A stretch of DNA of 64,000 nucleotides from Thermoleophilia bacterium (GTDB lineage Bacteria > Actinomycetota > Thermoleophilia > Solirubrobacterales > 70-9), in NCBI GenBank assembly GCA_016650125.1, contig JAENWT010000001.1:124001-188000 (forward strand). Direction: 5' to 3'. This document shows, in pieces, positions 23,340-32,399 of this stretch; position 1 is the stretch's first letter, and each line of letters starts with the position of its first letter. A model generated the notes under the pieces. That model was not told where the DNA came from. It ran no database searches and was given only the letters and a program-made list of their open reading frames with translations. The position numbers and the translations under genes were made by a program.

Positions 23340-25664
23340 TTACTGCTTGGCGAACTGCTTTGGTTTCGGGGTGAGCTTCGCCTTGAACGGGACCCACGGC
23401 TTCTTCTTCGATTTGCCGGTCCAGCACGCCGGTTCGTCCGGGTCGCCGAACTCGTCGACTACGTTCCAGTTCATGTAGAACCGGAGCTGACCTTCCACGT
23501 TTCGAGGACTGAACTCTCCTTTGATGCCACTGAGGATCGGTCCCCCGACTTCGATGTCTTGGGCGGTGTCTTCCGAGAACTTGAATCGACCGGCGTTCGG
23601 GTTGACCTTGAAGTCGAAGCCGGTCGTCAAGTGACCTGTCTGGCCCGTGTCGCAGGTCACGGCGAGATAGCCATCGACATGTACCCGGCGGCCCGTGCGG
23701 ACGATTTCCATCCGGGCGTCGGCAGTAAGTCCCTTGTAGATATCGACGACGGGGCCGAGCGGACCAGGCTTGAGAACGTCCCGTCCAGGCCCGCCGAACA
23801 ATTGGTCTCGACCCTTGCCACCGAAGAGTCGGTCGCGCCCCGAACCGCCCACGAGGTGGTCGTCGAGGGCCCCGCCGCGGAGTAGGTCTGAACCCGAATC
23901 GCCTCGTAGTCTGTCGTACCCCCCAAGGGACTCGATCGTGTCGTTACCGCTTCCGCCAATGATCAAGTCGTCCGTGGGACCGCCGGTGATTGCGTCGTCG
24001 CCGGGTCCACCTGAAATATCTTCGCTTCCGTTCGGTGCATCAACCACGTCGTTGCCCGGTCCGCCGTGGAGCTCGCCGTCTTGCTTGCTCGTGATCTGGT
24101 CGTCGCCGTCGCCAGAGCACACGTCGGAGTAGCGGGACTTGATCACGTCGTCCCCAGCCAGCGTCACCACGACACCGCCGTAGGTCGCGAGCTTGTCCGG
24201 GCCTTCGGTGCCAACGAATGTGGCCGGAACTCCGTTGCATTTCGGAACTTCGAATTCCCCGCCCTGAGACGCGGCAAGAGTGAACCGGGTCCCCGATCCG
24301 TCCGGCGAACTGGTCCCGGCCACTAGGAAGGATCCGTCGGCCCGCATCACGAGCCGATTAGGCGAGAACCACTTCTCATTGGTGAACCCGTGATTGGGGT
24401 CCTCGTAGTTCCTCGGGAGTCCACTCCAAAGCCGGGCGATCCCGCCCCCGCCGAACGACCCGTCGGCCTCACCCGTCGGGGTCAGGCGGGCAATGAAACC
24501 GGTGGTTGCGAGATGAATTCCCCCGTATGAGCTGACGCCGCCGGTGAAGACGAGCCGATTGTGATCATCGAACCGAAAGTCACTGATCTGGAGAGAGGCA
24601 TTCCGGTAGATGAAGTTTGTGAGGCGCGGGTAGAGCAACCCTTTTCGGCCAAAGGTGTCGTCCAGGGCTCCAGTCTCAGTGAAGCGAATCAGGGTACCTC
24701 CGAAGCTGGCGTAAATGTGGCCCGCGGTGTCTTCCTTCACAGCAATCTCATCTGCGTTGTAGTCGCCTCCGTCGAAGAAATTGTCGCTTCCGACGAAAGT
24801 CTCATCAACTTCCCCCGTGTCCGTGAACCGGGCCGAGAGAATGTGAGAAGTCGGGAATTCCCCATTGCCAACTTCATATGACGCTCTGGATCCGACGACA
24901 GTCACACTTCCGTCCTGCCGCAGCCGGGCGCCGGTCTTGATCGATTTCAGGTTGAGGACCAGATAGCCGTCGCCGCCGCCGAACGTGGGTTCAACTGAGC
25001 CGTCCTCGGTGAGGACCAGTTCGGAGGTATTGGTGCACCCTTCGGCAGTTCCGTTACTGACGACGTTCGCGCCGTTGCATTCGGAAGTGCGCGAGATGGC
25101 GCGGATGTGACCGTCGGGCAGAACTCTGAGCGCGAGAACCGTGATCGCCACGGGCAGATCTCCCAACGGTGGGTCAGGAGTGGGACCGGGCACGAACGTA
25201 AAGAGCCCGCCAGTCGCGAACCCCAGGTCCGGACTGCCGTCAGGGTTGTACCTGGCGATGGCAATCGAGTCGTCCTTGCGACCGGCAACAACGATCTTCC
25301 CGTCGTCTTGGATGGCGACCCTGTCCCAGTCGGTGGTGAGACCCTCCGTGACTCCGTCACCGTCAAAGGTCGGGTCGAGATTCCCGTTCGAGTTGTATCG
25401 CGCGATCAGGCCATTTGCTCCCGGGTCCGATGTCCCGACGATGAGGGTCTTGCCGTCAGCTGTAGTGATCGAGTCGCGGGCAATCTGGTTGGCATCACTG
25501 CCAACACTGATCTGAACTTTCCCCTCAATCCCGAAGGAGGGATCGAGTTCACCGGGGCGGGCCTGAGCGATCCCGGCCAGCCCGACGGCGCCGACCGTGA
25601 TGGCGACCGGAACGAAGTACCGGACAATTTTCCCGAAGCTCTTTACGGCTTTCCCCTTTTTCAC
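23340..25664 (-). CDS. Secreted delta-60 repeat and RTX-type calcium-binding repeat protein
   Basis: A 774-residue exported protein. An N-terminal signal peptide (VRYFVPVAITVGAVGLAGIAQA) leads into several delta-60 beta-propeller-like repeats of the form LDPSFGxxG.v and LDPTFDGDG, covering about residues 40-470. A block of RTX nonapeptides (GGPGNDVV, GGSGNDTI, GDSGSDLLRGG, GGKGRDQLFGG) follows near residues 520-640 and would bind calcium in a parallel beta roll. The last ~130 residues form a separate beta-rich domain with two cysteines. The start at GTG 25664 has GAGGG five bases upstream; a GTG at 25676 has none. No type I secretion genes are near. It is probably a cell-surface or extracellular structural protein. 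Confidence 0.8.
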   Translation of the reverse strand: MKKGKAVKSFGKIVRYFVPVAITVGAVGLAGIAQARPGELDPSFGIEGKVQISVGSDANQIARDSITTADGKTLIVGTSDPGANGLIARYNSNGNLDPTFDGDGVTEGLTTDWDRVAIQDDGKIVVAGRKDDSIAIARYNPDGSPDLGFATGGLFTFVPGPTPDPPLGDLPVAITVLALRVLPDGHIRAISRTSECNGANVVSNGTAEGCTNTSELVLTEDGSVEPTFGGGDGYLVLNLKSIKTGARLRQDGSVTVVGSRASYEVGNGEFPTSHILSARFTDTGEVDETFVGSDNFFDGGDYNADEIAVKEDTAGHIYASFGGTLIRFTETGALDDTFGRKGLLYPRLTNFIYRNASLQISDFRFDDHNRLVFTGGVSSYGGIHLATTGFIARLTPTGEADGSFGGGGIARLWSGLPRNYEDPNHGFTNEKWFSPNRLVMRADGSFLVAGTSSPDGSGTRFTLAASQGGEFEVPKCNGVPATFVGTEGPDKLATYGGVVVTLAGDDVIKSRYSDVCSGDGDDQITSKQDGELHGGPGNDVVDAPNGSEDISGGPGDDAITGGPTDDLIIGGSGNDTIESLGGYDRLRGDSGSDLLRGGALDDHLVGGSGRDRLFGGKGRDQLFGGPGRDVLKPGPLGPVVDIYKGLTADARMEIVRTGRRVHVDGYLAVTCDTGQTGHLTTGFDFKVNPNAGRFKFSEDTAQDIEVGGPILSGIKGEFSPRNVEGQLRFYMNWNVVDEFGDPDEPACWTGKSKKKPWVPFKAKLTPKPKQFAKQ

Positions 25665-25757
25665 ACAAGCCCTCACGGACGATGACTGGTGAACCAGAAA
25701 CCCCGGGAGACGGGAAAAGGTGCGCTGCGCCGCTAGTCGCGAGGACCGGCCCTCGGA

Positions 25758-25806
25758 GAGGTGACCTGGATAAGGGCCGTGGGACGGCCTCGATCCCGGT
25801 CACTTC
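25758..25806 (+). repeat. REP-like 49-bp palindromic element, copy 2
   Basis: Arms 25758-25778 and 25786-25806 flank a 7-nt loop (GTGGGAC). The left arm ends ATAAGGGCC and the right arm begins GGCCTCGAT, as in the copies at 13917 and 43964. It lies in the 224-bp gap (25665-25888) between divergent genes; nothing else in the gap is recognisable. Confidence 0.7.
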
Positions 25807-25888
25807 GTTTTGGAGGCCCCGGGCGCCGCTCGCTGCACATAAACCTGCAAGCGCAGGATGCATCGGATATGGCGGGAACTCACTCCGC

Positions 25889-27646
25889 ATGCACGATCCC
25901 GTACTTGATGAGTCTTTGAAGCGGCTTGCTGCCGAAGCCTCCACCCGGTTTTCTTCGCTGGTTGCGACCGGTGACGAGATTCCGTTCGACGTCGCCGAGA
26001 ACAACGGGGACAGCTCTCATTTCTATCGCTACGTGCCGCTCACCTCGCGCTACATCGCGGCGCACCTCGATGAACTGAAGTCCCTGCCTTCATACGGCCC
26101 CGCGCGTGGCGCCGTTGCCTCTTCCAACGTGGCCGCTCCTTTCCTCGAGGCCAGGGGGCTGCCGGTCCCGTCCGAACCGAACCGCCGGGCGGAGGAGATG
26201 CTCAACGTCTTCATCGGCGGACTTTGGGAGGGCACCACCGAGTTTTCACTCGACATCAGCCGGGTCGAAGCCGCCCTCGAATCACTCGAGGTCGAGGCCC
26301 GCGACGTCCACGAGGCCGATGTCCTGCTCGTGCCGCTGGTCGGCTTCGAGATGAGTCCTTCCGAGATCGAGTTGAGCAACGGCCTCAAGATCGTCCGGGC
26401 CGACTCCGTCGACGCGCCGCTCGAAGCAACCTCTTCCGAAGGCACCGACCGCAGCGCCTGGCAGCCCGCCTTCCTCGCGATGGCCCCGCTCGGGGAGTCG
26501 AACGAAGGCCCGAAGGTCGCCATCGAAAAGCTTCACGGCCTGGTCCGGGCACTGCGCCTCTTCAAGGAAGGCACCGTCGGACTGGGACCGTTCGCCTTTG
26601 CCCCGATCGGCGATGAGACCTGGCGCCGGGTCGAGACCGGAGCCGCGCCGCCGCGGCAGGGCAGCTACTTCCTGATCGAGTCCGAGGTCTCGAGCCTGGA
26701 CCAGTTCGTCCAGCGCCTGATCGAGGACACGCCTCAGAACGAGGCCATCGCCTTCGCCGAGAAGCGCTTCCAGCTCGGTTGCGAGCGCAGCCGGCCGGTT
26801 GACGCGCTCTGTGACCACCTGCTCGCCATCCGCTCGGCCCTCGGCGGCGAAGGCGTGATCGACGCGCCGCTGGCCTCCCGGGCCGCCGCGCTGATCACCG
26901 GCGATGCTGACGACGAAGCCGCACGCAAGCGGATCGAAACGGCGCTCGACCTCGAACAGGCCCTGATCAACAACGAAGAGACGACGATGATCGGCGGCGA
27001 ATCGGCCAGTTACCTGGCGGCCTGGGTCGAGGACTCGACCCGCACGATCCTGCGCGAAGCGGTGCTCGGGCGGTACGAGACGAACCTCAACGTCGTCGCC
27101 GAAGAAACGCTGATCACTTCGGGTCTTCAGGCCGGCGAAGGCAGCATCAGGCAGCGTGGCGACACAACCGAGTGGGATGCGATCCCCGATCCCGATCCCG
27201 CCGAGGCGGAGATTCATATTTTCAAGCCGCGAGTAGTAGAAAATTTCGGTCCGGAAGTGGAGGCAGGGGTTGACCCCCTGTTCGGACTGGTTCCTGAGTT
27301 CGAACCCGAAGAGATTCCCGGCGAGGTCAAGCGCTTCGAGCCGATGCCGGAAATCGAAGCGGCGCTCGGCATCCCTCCAGGCCCAGCCCGCCTGCTGGAA
27401 CCGGTTCCGGCCCCCGGCGAGATCAAGGTTTCGGCCGTCGATGAGATCGGATCAAGTCTGCGCGAGGACTGGCTCGGCCAGGAACGCCCCGGCCAAACTC
27501 TCGAATGGCCCTCGCACGCGATGGACGGGCTCGACTCGGTCCGCCGTCAGGGTCACGGCGATCCCGACCGCAAGTTCTTCCCGCAGCCCGAGACGACCGA
27601 ATGGCCGGTCTCCGAGCTCGAGTACCGCCGCAACCGTCCTTCCTGA
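25889..27646 (+). CDS. Conserved protein of unknown function with a possible HEPN (Apea-like) region
   Basis: A 585-residue, probably cytosolic protein with no membrane span. The N-terminal half is a mixed alpha/beta region I do not recognise. Around residues 300-400, FAEKRFQLGCERSRPVDALCDHLLAIRSALGGEGVIDAPLASRAAALITGD resembles the Apea-type HEPN helical domain, in which an E/D-R-x-V-D-x-L...A-L-E-A-L pattern is followed by an RAA-L helix; this likeness is only by eye. The last ~130 residues are acidic and proline-rich with no expected fold. The ATG at 25889 was chosen because the longer frame from 25682 reads through the REP-like palindrome. It converges on the ATPase pair across nine bases. 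Confidence 0.55.
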   Translation: MHDPVLDESLKRLAAEASTRFSSLVATGDEIPFDVAENNGDSSHFYRYVPLTSRYIAAHLDELKSLPSYGPARGAVASSNVAAPFLEARGLPVPSEPNRRAEEMLNVFIGGLWEGTTEFSLDISRVEAALESLEVEARDVHEADVLLVPLVGFEMSPSEIELSNGLKIVRADSVDAPLEATSSEGTDRSAWQPAFLAMAPLGESNEGPKVAIEKLHGLVRALRLFKEGTVGLGPFAFAPIGDETWRRVETGAAPPRQGSYFLIESEVSSLDQFVQRLIEDTPQNEAIAFAEKRFQLGCERSRPVDALCDHLLAIRSALGGEGVIDAPLASRAAALITGDADDEAARKRIETALDLEQALINNEETTMIGGESASYLAAWVEDSTRTILREAVLGRYETNLNVVAEETLITSGLQAGEGSIRQRGDTTEWDAIPDPDPAEAEIHIFKPRVVENFGPEVEAGVDPLFGLVPEFEPEEIPGEVKRFEPMPEIEAALGIPPGPARLLEPVPAPGEIKVSAVDEIGSSLREDWLGQERPGQTLEWPSHAMDGLDSVRRQGHGDPDRKFFPQPETTEWPVSELEYRRNRPS

Positions 27647-27655
27647 CGCCCGCCG

Positions 27656-28804
27656 CTACTTGGTCGCGAGCTTGACGCGGGTCTCTTCGTCCGCGAACAG
27701 GTAGCTGTTGATCTCACAGAGGCCGACGATGTCATGCACGTCGGTGTCCAGGTAGGGGATGCGGATCAGAGGCCTGCCGCCGAGGATCTTCGAGAGCCGT
27801 TCGATGTTCTGGGCATCGCGCTGGGCGAGCACGTCGTACTCGATCAGGTTGCGGGCGACCTCTTCGGCCAGCTCGGGGTTCTCCAGCTCGGCATCCACCG
27901 AAGCGGTGAGCGCCTTCAGCTTCGGCACCCTGGTCCCGAGGCGGTACCGCACCCGGTTGACCACGATGCCGCCGAAGTTCATCTTGCTCTCCATCAGCTT
28001 CGAGTGGAAGAACACGGCCTCGTCGACCGTTTCGGTCTGGGAGCCGCAGACCACCACGAAACAGGTCTCCTTGTCCGCCAGGAGGGCGCTCACGCGGTGG
28101 GCACGGTCCTGGAAGCCGTCGATCATGCCGGAGAAGGCCGTGAAGAACTCCGACAGGTCGGCCAGCAGGTCGAAACCGACCAGCCGCTTCAGGACGGAGA
28201 GCGCGACCCCGGCGCCGCGGCCGGCGACCTTGGCCGCAAATCCGGTCGGCTTGATGAAGATCTGAAGTGACTTGCCTTCGATGAACTGGGTGAGCCGGTT
28301 GGGCGCGTCGAGGAAGTCGAGTGCGTTGCGGCTGGGCGGCGTGTCGAGCACGAGCAGGTCGAAGCGGCCCTCGCTGTGCAGCTCGAAGAGCTTTTCCATC
28401 GCCATGTATTCCTGGGAGCCGGCCAGGGCGCCCGAGATCTGCTGGTAGATCCGGTTGTTGAGGACCCGGTCCCGGGCCTCGGCGTCTTCGGCGTGGCGGG
28501 CGACCAGGTTGTCGAAGGTCTCCTTCGCGTCGAGCATCATCGCCCACAGCTCGCCGCCTCCCTCCTCGACCCCCTGGTCGGCGATCAGCTTCGGGTCGAC
28601 CCGGGTCGCTTCGTTGCCGAGCTCCTTCAGGCCGAGGGAATCGGCGAGCCGCTTGGCCGGGTCGATGGTCAGGACGCAGACCTTGAGGCCGCGCGCGGCC
28701 ATGCCCAGGGCGATCGCGGCCGAGGCAGTGGTCTTGCCGACCCCGCCCGACCCGGCGCAGATGCAGATGCGGTTGCCTTCGAGCACGTCGCTGATCGAGG
28801 CCAT
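27656..28804 (-). CDS. Get3/ArsA-like ATPase, second of a pair (BagB-like)
   Basis: A 382-residue member of the anion-transporting/Get3 ATPase family. The deviant Walker A loop CAGSGGVGKTTASAAIALGMAARG lies at residues 16-39. LTIDPAKRLADSLGL follows as switch-like sequence, and LLVLDTPPSRNALDFLDAPNRL is the Walker B/A-loop region. There is no arsenical-binding cysteine triad, so arsenic transport is unlikely. Its start overlaps the stop of the upstream ATPase by one base (TGATG). Tandem Get3-like ATPases of this type occur in mycobacteria (Rv3679/Rv3680, called BagA/BagB, implicated in glycerol uptake) and form a heteromer. The same pairing here suggests a hetero-oligomer of unknown client. 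Confidence 0.82.
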   Translation of the reverse strand: MASISDVLEGNRICICAGSGGVGKTTASAAIALGMAARGLKVCVLTIDPAKRLADSLGLKELGNEATRVDPKLIADQGVEEGGGELWAMMLDAKETFDNLVARHAEDAEARDRVLNNRIYQQISGALAGSQEYMAMEKLFELHSEGRFDLLVLDTPPSRNALDFLDAPNRLTQFIEGKSLQIFIKPTGFAAKVAGRGAGVALSVLKRLVGFDLLADLSEFFTAFSGMIDGFQDRAHRVSALLADKETCFVVVCGSQTETVDEAVFFHSKLMESKMNFGGIVVNRVRYRLGTRVPKLKALTASVDAELENPELAEEVARNLIEYDVLAQRDAQNIERLSKILGGRPLIRIPYLDTDVHDIVGLCEINSYLFADEETRVKLATK

Positions 28805-29787
28805 CAGGTGATCCCTTCGGCCAGCTTGCGGGCGGCTTTCAGGTCGAGCTCGGGGCGGAAAATGAAAGGAAGGCACGAGATCGGGGCCTTGACCATGCCC
28901 TCGAGGCGCTCGAGCTGCTCCTTCTGGGAGGCGGTGCGCGAGCACTGCGAGATCGCCGCCTTGCCGGCCGCGCGGACTTCCGGGTCCTCACTCTTCTTCA
29001 GCCGCTTGATCGCCTTGAGGTCCGCGGCCGAGTAGCGCTCCGGATAAAGCGCGTTCATGATGATCCGGTCGACCGCGATGTTGATGTCGCCGGTCAGCCC
29101 CTCTTCCAGGTTCGCCGTTTCATTGACCGGCATCTCCTCGGGGAGCGAGACGATCACGCTGCCGGTGTGCTCGTGGTCGTTGATCATGTCCTGGAGTTGC
29201 TTGGCCTGGGTGTGGACCGGCCCCATCCGGGCGATGTTGGCGAAGGTGCGGGGGCTCTGGAGGAAGCTGATGCCATGACCGGTGGCGGGCGCGTCGACGA
29301 TCACCAGGTCGTACTTGCGGCCGTGCTTGATCTTCCGGTCGAGCTGGGCCAGTTCCCAGATCTTGCCGATTGAGACGAGCTCGTTCAGCCCCGGGGTGGC
29401 CGCCGCCAGATAGGTGAACATGCGACTGCGGAACAGCAGGTCGCGCATCGCCTTCACCTTGAGCTGTAGCAGCACATACTCCCGCATCGAATCTTCGGGA
29501 TCGATCGAAATCGCCCAGAGGTCGTTCGCCATTTCGACCTCCTTGAAGCCGACATCGGCCTGACGGAAGATGCGAGAGGCGTTTTCGGTGGAAGCGACCT
29601 CGACCACGATTACCCGCTTTCCTTCAAGCGCAGCGCGGATTCCGAGCGCGATTGCGACTGTCGATTTGCCGACGCCGCCCTTGCCGGTGACGAAGAGCAC
29701 GCGCTTTTCGAGGAAATCGAGGATTGGACCATTCAACCCGATTTGGCCTTCGGGCAAACAGTCGAGGCAGGAAAACGTCATGTCCAT
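28804..29787 (-). CDS. Get3/ArsA-like ATPase, first of a pair (BagA-like)
   Basis: A ~327-residue Get3/ArsA-family ATPase. The P-loop VLFVTGKGGVGKSTVAIALGIRAALEGKRVIVVEV comes near residues 28-62. LVIVDAPATGHGISFLQSPRTFANIARMGP is the Walker B/A-loop segment, with a typical PAT variant. The protein lacks the second ATPase half of ArsA and arsenic-binding cysteines. The 5' end is uncertain: ATG codons on the minus strand at 29787 and 29781 overlap the start of the divergent ParA gene, and neither has a Shine-Dalgarno sequence, so a leaderless mRNA or a later start is possible. It is coupled to the second ATPase gene. Confidence 0.8.
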   Translation of the reverse strand: MDMTFSCLDCLPEGQIGLNGPILDFLEKRVLFVTGKGGVGKSTVAIALGIRAALEGKRVIVVEVASTENASRIFRQADVGFKEVEMANDLWAISIDPEDSMREYVLLQLKVKAMRDLLFRSRMFTYLAAATPGLNELVSIGKIWELAQLDRKIKHGRKYDLVIVDAPATGHGISFLQSPRTFANIARMGPVHTQAKQLQDMINDHEHTGSVIVSLPEEMPVNETANLEEGLTGDINIAVDRIIMNALYPERYSAADLKAIKRLKKSEDPEVRAAGKAAISQCSRTASQKEQLERLEGMVKAPISCLPFIFRPELDLKAARKLAEGIT

Positions 29788-30853
29788 GCGAATAACGGCC
29801 CAAATGCGAATCCTTAGCCGCAAGAGCCGCGTCCGCGAGAATTCCGCCACCGAAGAGGAGCCGTCCGGGTACGACGATGTCGATTTCGGCACCGCGCCCG
29901 AGTCTTCGGTCACTGACGCCCCGGCCGTGAAGACCGAGCCCGCGCCGCCGGTAGAAGACGAGCTCGCGAGAGTCGAAGAGGAGGCCGCCGCCGAGGAGAC
30001 CGAGATCCGGATGAAGGCCGCCGATCTGCTCGCCCCGACCAAGCGGGACATCGACTCCTACATCAAGCCGATCGCACCCGAGACGCCGACCGACCTGGCC
30101 GACGTCATCAGCTTCGCCAATCAGAAGGGCGGCGTGGCCAAGACCACCTCGACCCTGAACCTGGCAGTGGCCCTGGCCGAACTCGGCAACCGGGTGCTTT
30201 GCATCGACCTCGATCCCCAGGGCAACCTGACCATGAGCCAGGGCATCGACCCGGACAAAGTCGAGTTCAGCATGTACGACGTGCTGGTCAACGACATGCC
30301 GATCTCCGAAGTCATCGCCCACCGGGAGATCGACATCGCTGTGGCTTCACTCGACCTGGCCGGTGCCGAGATCGCGATGAGCACCAAGATCGGCCGCGAG
30401 CGGTCCCTCGAGAAGTCCCTGGCCGAGGTCCATGCCGACTACGACTACATCTGCATCGACACGCCGCCCAGCCTGGGCCTGCTGACGATCAACGCGCTCA
30501 CCGCTTCGAACAAGGTGATCATCCCGGTCCAGTGCGAGTACCTCTCGATGCGCGGACTGGTCCAGCTCCAGTCGACCCTGAAGATGATTCAGGAGAATCT
30601 GAACCCGAACGTGAGGATCGAAGGCATCCTGCCGACCATGTTCGACTCCCGCACGCTGCATGCCCGGGAAGCGGTTTCGATCCTCGAGGAGAACTTCGGA
30701 GACCTCGTTTTCAAATCGCGGATCAGCAAAGCCGTCAAATTCGCCGAAGCGCCGGTGCGAGGCGCTAGTGTCCTCAAGTACGATCCGGAGAGTCGTGCGG
30801 CTTCGTACTACCGAAACTTGGCCAAGGAGGTCTTGAAAGATGGCTCGTCGTAA
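29780..30853 (+). CDS. ParA family ATPase with acidic N-terminal extension
   Basis: A 357-residue ParA/Soj-type ATPase that forms ATP-dependent dimers on DNA and positions chromosomes or division machinery. The deviant Walker A loop FANQKGGVAKTTSTLNLAVALAELG starts near residue 112. DLDPQGNLTMSQGI and YDYICIDTPPSLGLLTINAL follow. The first ~105 residues are acidic and low in complexity, unusual for ParA, with a more conserved segment MKAADLLAPTKRDIDSYIKPI at 78-98. The ATG at 29780 has AGGA seven bases upstream; alternative ATGs lie at 29786 and 29804. The gene overlaps ftsZ by 14 bases, and no parB gene or parS site is adjacent. It may position FtsZ in the manner of MinD or MipZ. Confidence 0.85.
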   Translation: MSMRITAQMRILSRKSRVRENSATEEEPSGYDDVDFGTAPESSVTDAPAVKTEPAPPVEDELARVEEEAAAEETEIRMKAADLLAPTKRDIDSYIKPIAPETPTDLADVISFANQKGGVAKTTSTLNLAVALAELGNRVLCIDLDPQGNLTMSQGIDPDKVEFSMYDVLVNDMPISEVIAHREIDIAVASLDLAGAEIAMSTKIGRERSLEKSLAEVHADYDYICIDTPPSLGLLTINALTASNKVIIPVQCEYLSMRGLVQLQSTLKMIQENLNPNVRIEGILPTMFDSRTLHAREAVSILEENFGDLVFKSRISKAVKFAEAPVRGASVLKYDPESRAASYYRNLAKEVLKDGSS

Positions 30854-32396
30854 GAGAGCGAGTATGCGTGAAGGTCCCCTAGCGGACCTCTTTCGCTCTA
30901 CAACCGACGAAACGAGCACCGAGCCGCCCGAGTTCGAACCGCGCGATTCCGATTCGGCTCCGGACGATCAGGGCGACACCACCGAGTCACAGACCGGCGA
31001 CGCCAAGTCTCGTCACGAAGGCAGCGACACCCACGAGGACGATTCCTCCGCACGCGCCGTACCCGACCCTTCCTCGGCCGGCCGCTTCGGCCGCAACGAT
31101 CCTGTCGCCGCCGATCCGGACGAGCCCGCCCGCCCCGCCCGCCCCGAGCCGCCCCGCGAGCCCGAATCCCAGCCTGACCCGCTTTCCCCGCCCCATCCAG
31201 CGGCCGACATGAGCAATGTCCCCGATGCCCAGGACCGGCTGAAGCGGATCTTCTCCGAGACCCCGGCCCGTGACGACGGCCCCCGCTACGGGCGCCAGGA
31301 ACCTTCTTCCGGAGCCGGTGCCGGTGTGCCGCATTCCCCGGTGATCCGGGTGGTCGGCGTCGGCGGCGGTGGCGTCAACGCGATCAACCGCATGATCGAA
31401 GCCCAGATCCCGGGCGTCGAGTTCATGGCGGTCAATACCGATCTTCAGTCACTCCAGCTCTGCGTGTCCGACCTGACCGTCCACATCGGCGGGGACGAGA
31501 CCCGGGGCCTCGGCGCCGGCGCCGACCCGTCGCTCGGTTTCCGGGCTGCGTTCGACGAACAGGACCGCATCAAGCGCCTGCTCAAGGGCTCCGACATGGT
31601 CTTCATCGCCGCCGGTGCCGGCGGTGGCACCGGAACCGGTGCCGCCCCGGTGATCGCCCGGCTGGCTCGTGACGTCGGTGCCCTGACGGTCGGCATCGTG
31701 ACCAAGCCTTTCGCTTTCGAGGGCAGTCGCCGGGCCAAGCAGGCCGACCAGGGCATCGAAGCCCTCGCCGGCGAGGTCGACACCCTGATCGTCATCCCGA
31801 ACGACCGCCTGCTCGAAGTGCTCGACCAGTCGACCCCGATGACCGACGCCTTCCAGGTCGCCGACGACGTGCTGCGCCAGGGAGTCCAGGGCATTTCCGA
31901 CCTGGTCACCCTGCCCTCGATCATCAACCTCGACTTCGCCGACGTCCGTTCGATCATGAACGACGCCGGCCGCGCCCTGCTGGGCATCGGCATGGGCACC
32001 GGCCCCGATCGCGCCATGATCGCCGCCGAGAAGGCGATTTCTTCGCCCTTGCTCGAAACACCGATGGACGGTGCCCGCTCGATCCTCCTTTCAGTCACCG
32101 GCGGGACCGACCTTTCGCTGATCGAAGTGTCGGAAGCGGCACGCCTGATCGGCGAGGCCGCCCATCCCGACGCCAACATCATCTTCGGCGCCAACATCGA
32201 TGAAGAGCTCGACGACCAGATCTGGATCACCGTGGTCGCCACCCGCTTCGACACCAAGTCCGGTCCGGCCCGCCGGCCGGCCGAGAAGCGCCAGTCCCAG
32301 CCCGGCGCCCGCCCGGACCGCGACTCCGGCAGTTCCCGGCGCGACACCTCGCTGCCCGTTGTCGGTTCAAGCGACATCCCCGAGTTCCTCTCTTAG
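30840..32396 (+). CDS. ftsZ: Cell-division GTPase FtsZ with long disordered N-terminal extension
   Basis: A 518-residue FtsZ. The GTPase core begins at about residue 165 (VIRVVGVGGGGVNAINRMI), with the tubulin signature AAGAGGGTGTGAAPV near 257-271. The T7 loop IINLDFADVRSIMND contains the catalytic D365 and D368. The C-terminal tail ends SSDIPEFLS, the conserved peptide that binds FtsA, SepF or ZipA-like partners. Residues 1-164 are unusual: a basic start (MARRKRASMREGPLADLFRST) and a ~100-residue acidic, proline-rich stretch. The start is supported by AAGGAGGT at 30824-30831, eight bases upstream, inside the end of parA. The gene lies outside any mur/fts cluster, so a second ftsZ may exist elsewhere. 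Confidence 0.92.
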   Translation: MARRKRASMREGPLADLFRSTTDETSTEPPEFEPRDSDSAPDDQGDTTESQTGDAKSRHEGSDTHEDDSSARAVPDPSSAGRFGRNDPVAADPDEPARPARPEPPREPESQPDPLSPPHPAADMSNVPDAQDRLKRIFSETPARDDGPRYGRQEPSSGAGAGVPHSPVIRVVGVGGGGVNAINRMIEAQIPGVEFMAVNTDLQSLQLCVSDLTVHIGGDETRGLGAGADPSLGFRAAFDEQDRIKRLLKGSDMVFIAAGAGGGTGTGAAPVIARLARDVGALTVGIVTKPFAFEGSRRAKQADQGIEALAGEVDTLIVIPNDRLLEVLDQSTPMTDAFQVADDVLRQGVQGISDLVTLPSIINLDFADVRSIMNDAGRALLGIGMGTGPDRAMIAAEKAISSPLLETPMDGARSILLSVTGGTDLSLIEVSEAARLIGEAAHPDANIIFGANIDEELDDQIWITVVATRFDTKSGPARRPAEKRQSQPGARPDRDSGSSRRDTSLPVVGSSDIPEFLS

Positions 32397-32399
32397 GCA

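Noticed and set aside
27656-29787. Arsenite-efflux ArsA genes
   Set aside because: The arsenical-binding cysteines are missing, each gene has one ATPase half, and no arsB, arsR or arsC lies near; Get3/Bag-type is a better fit.
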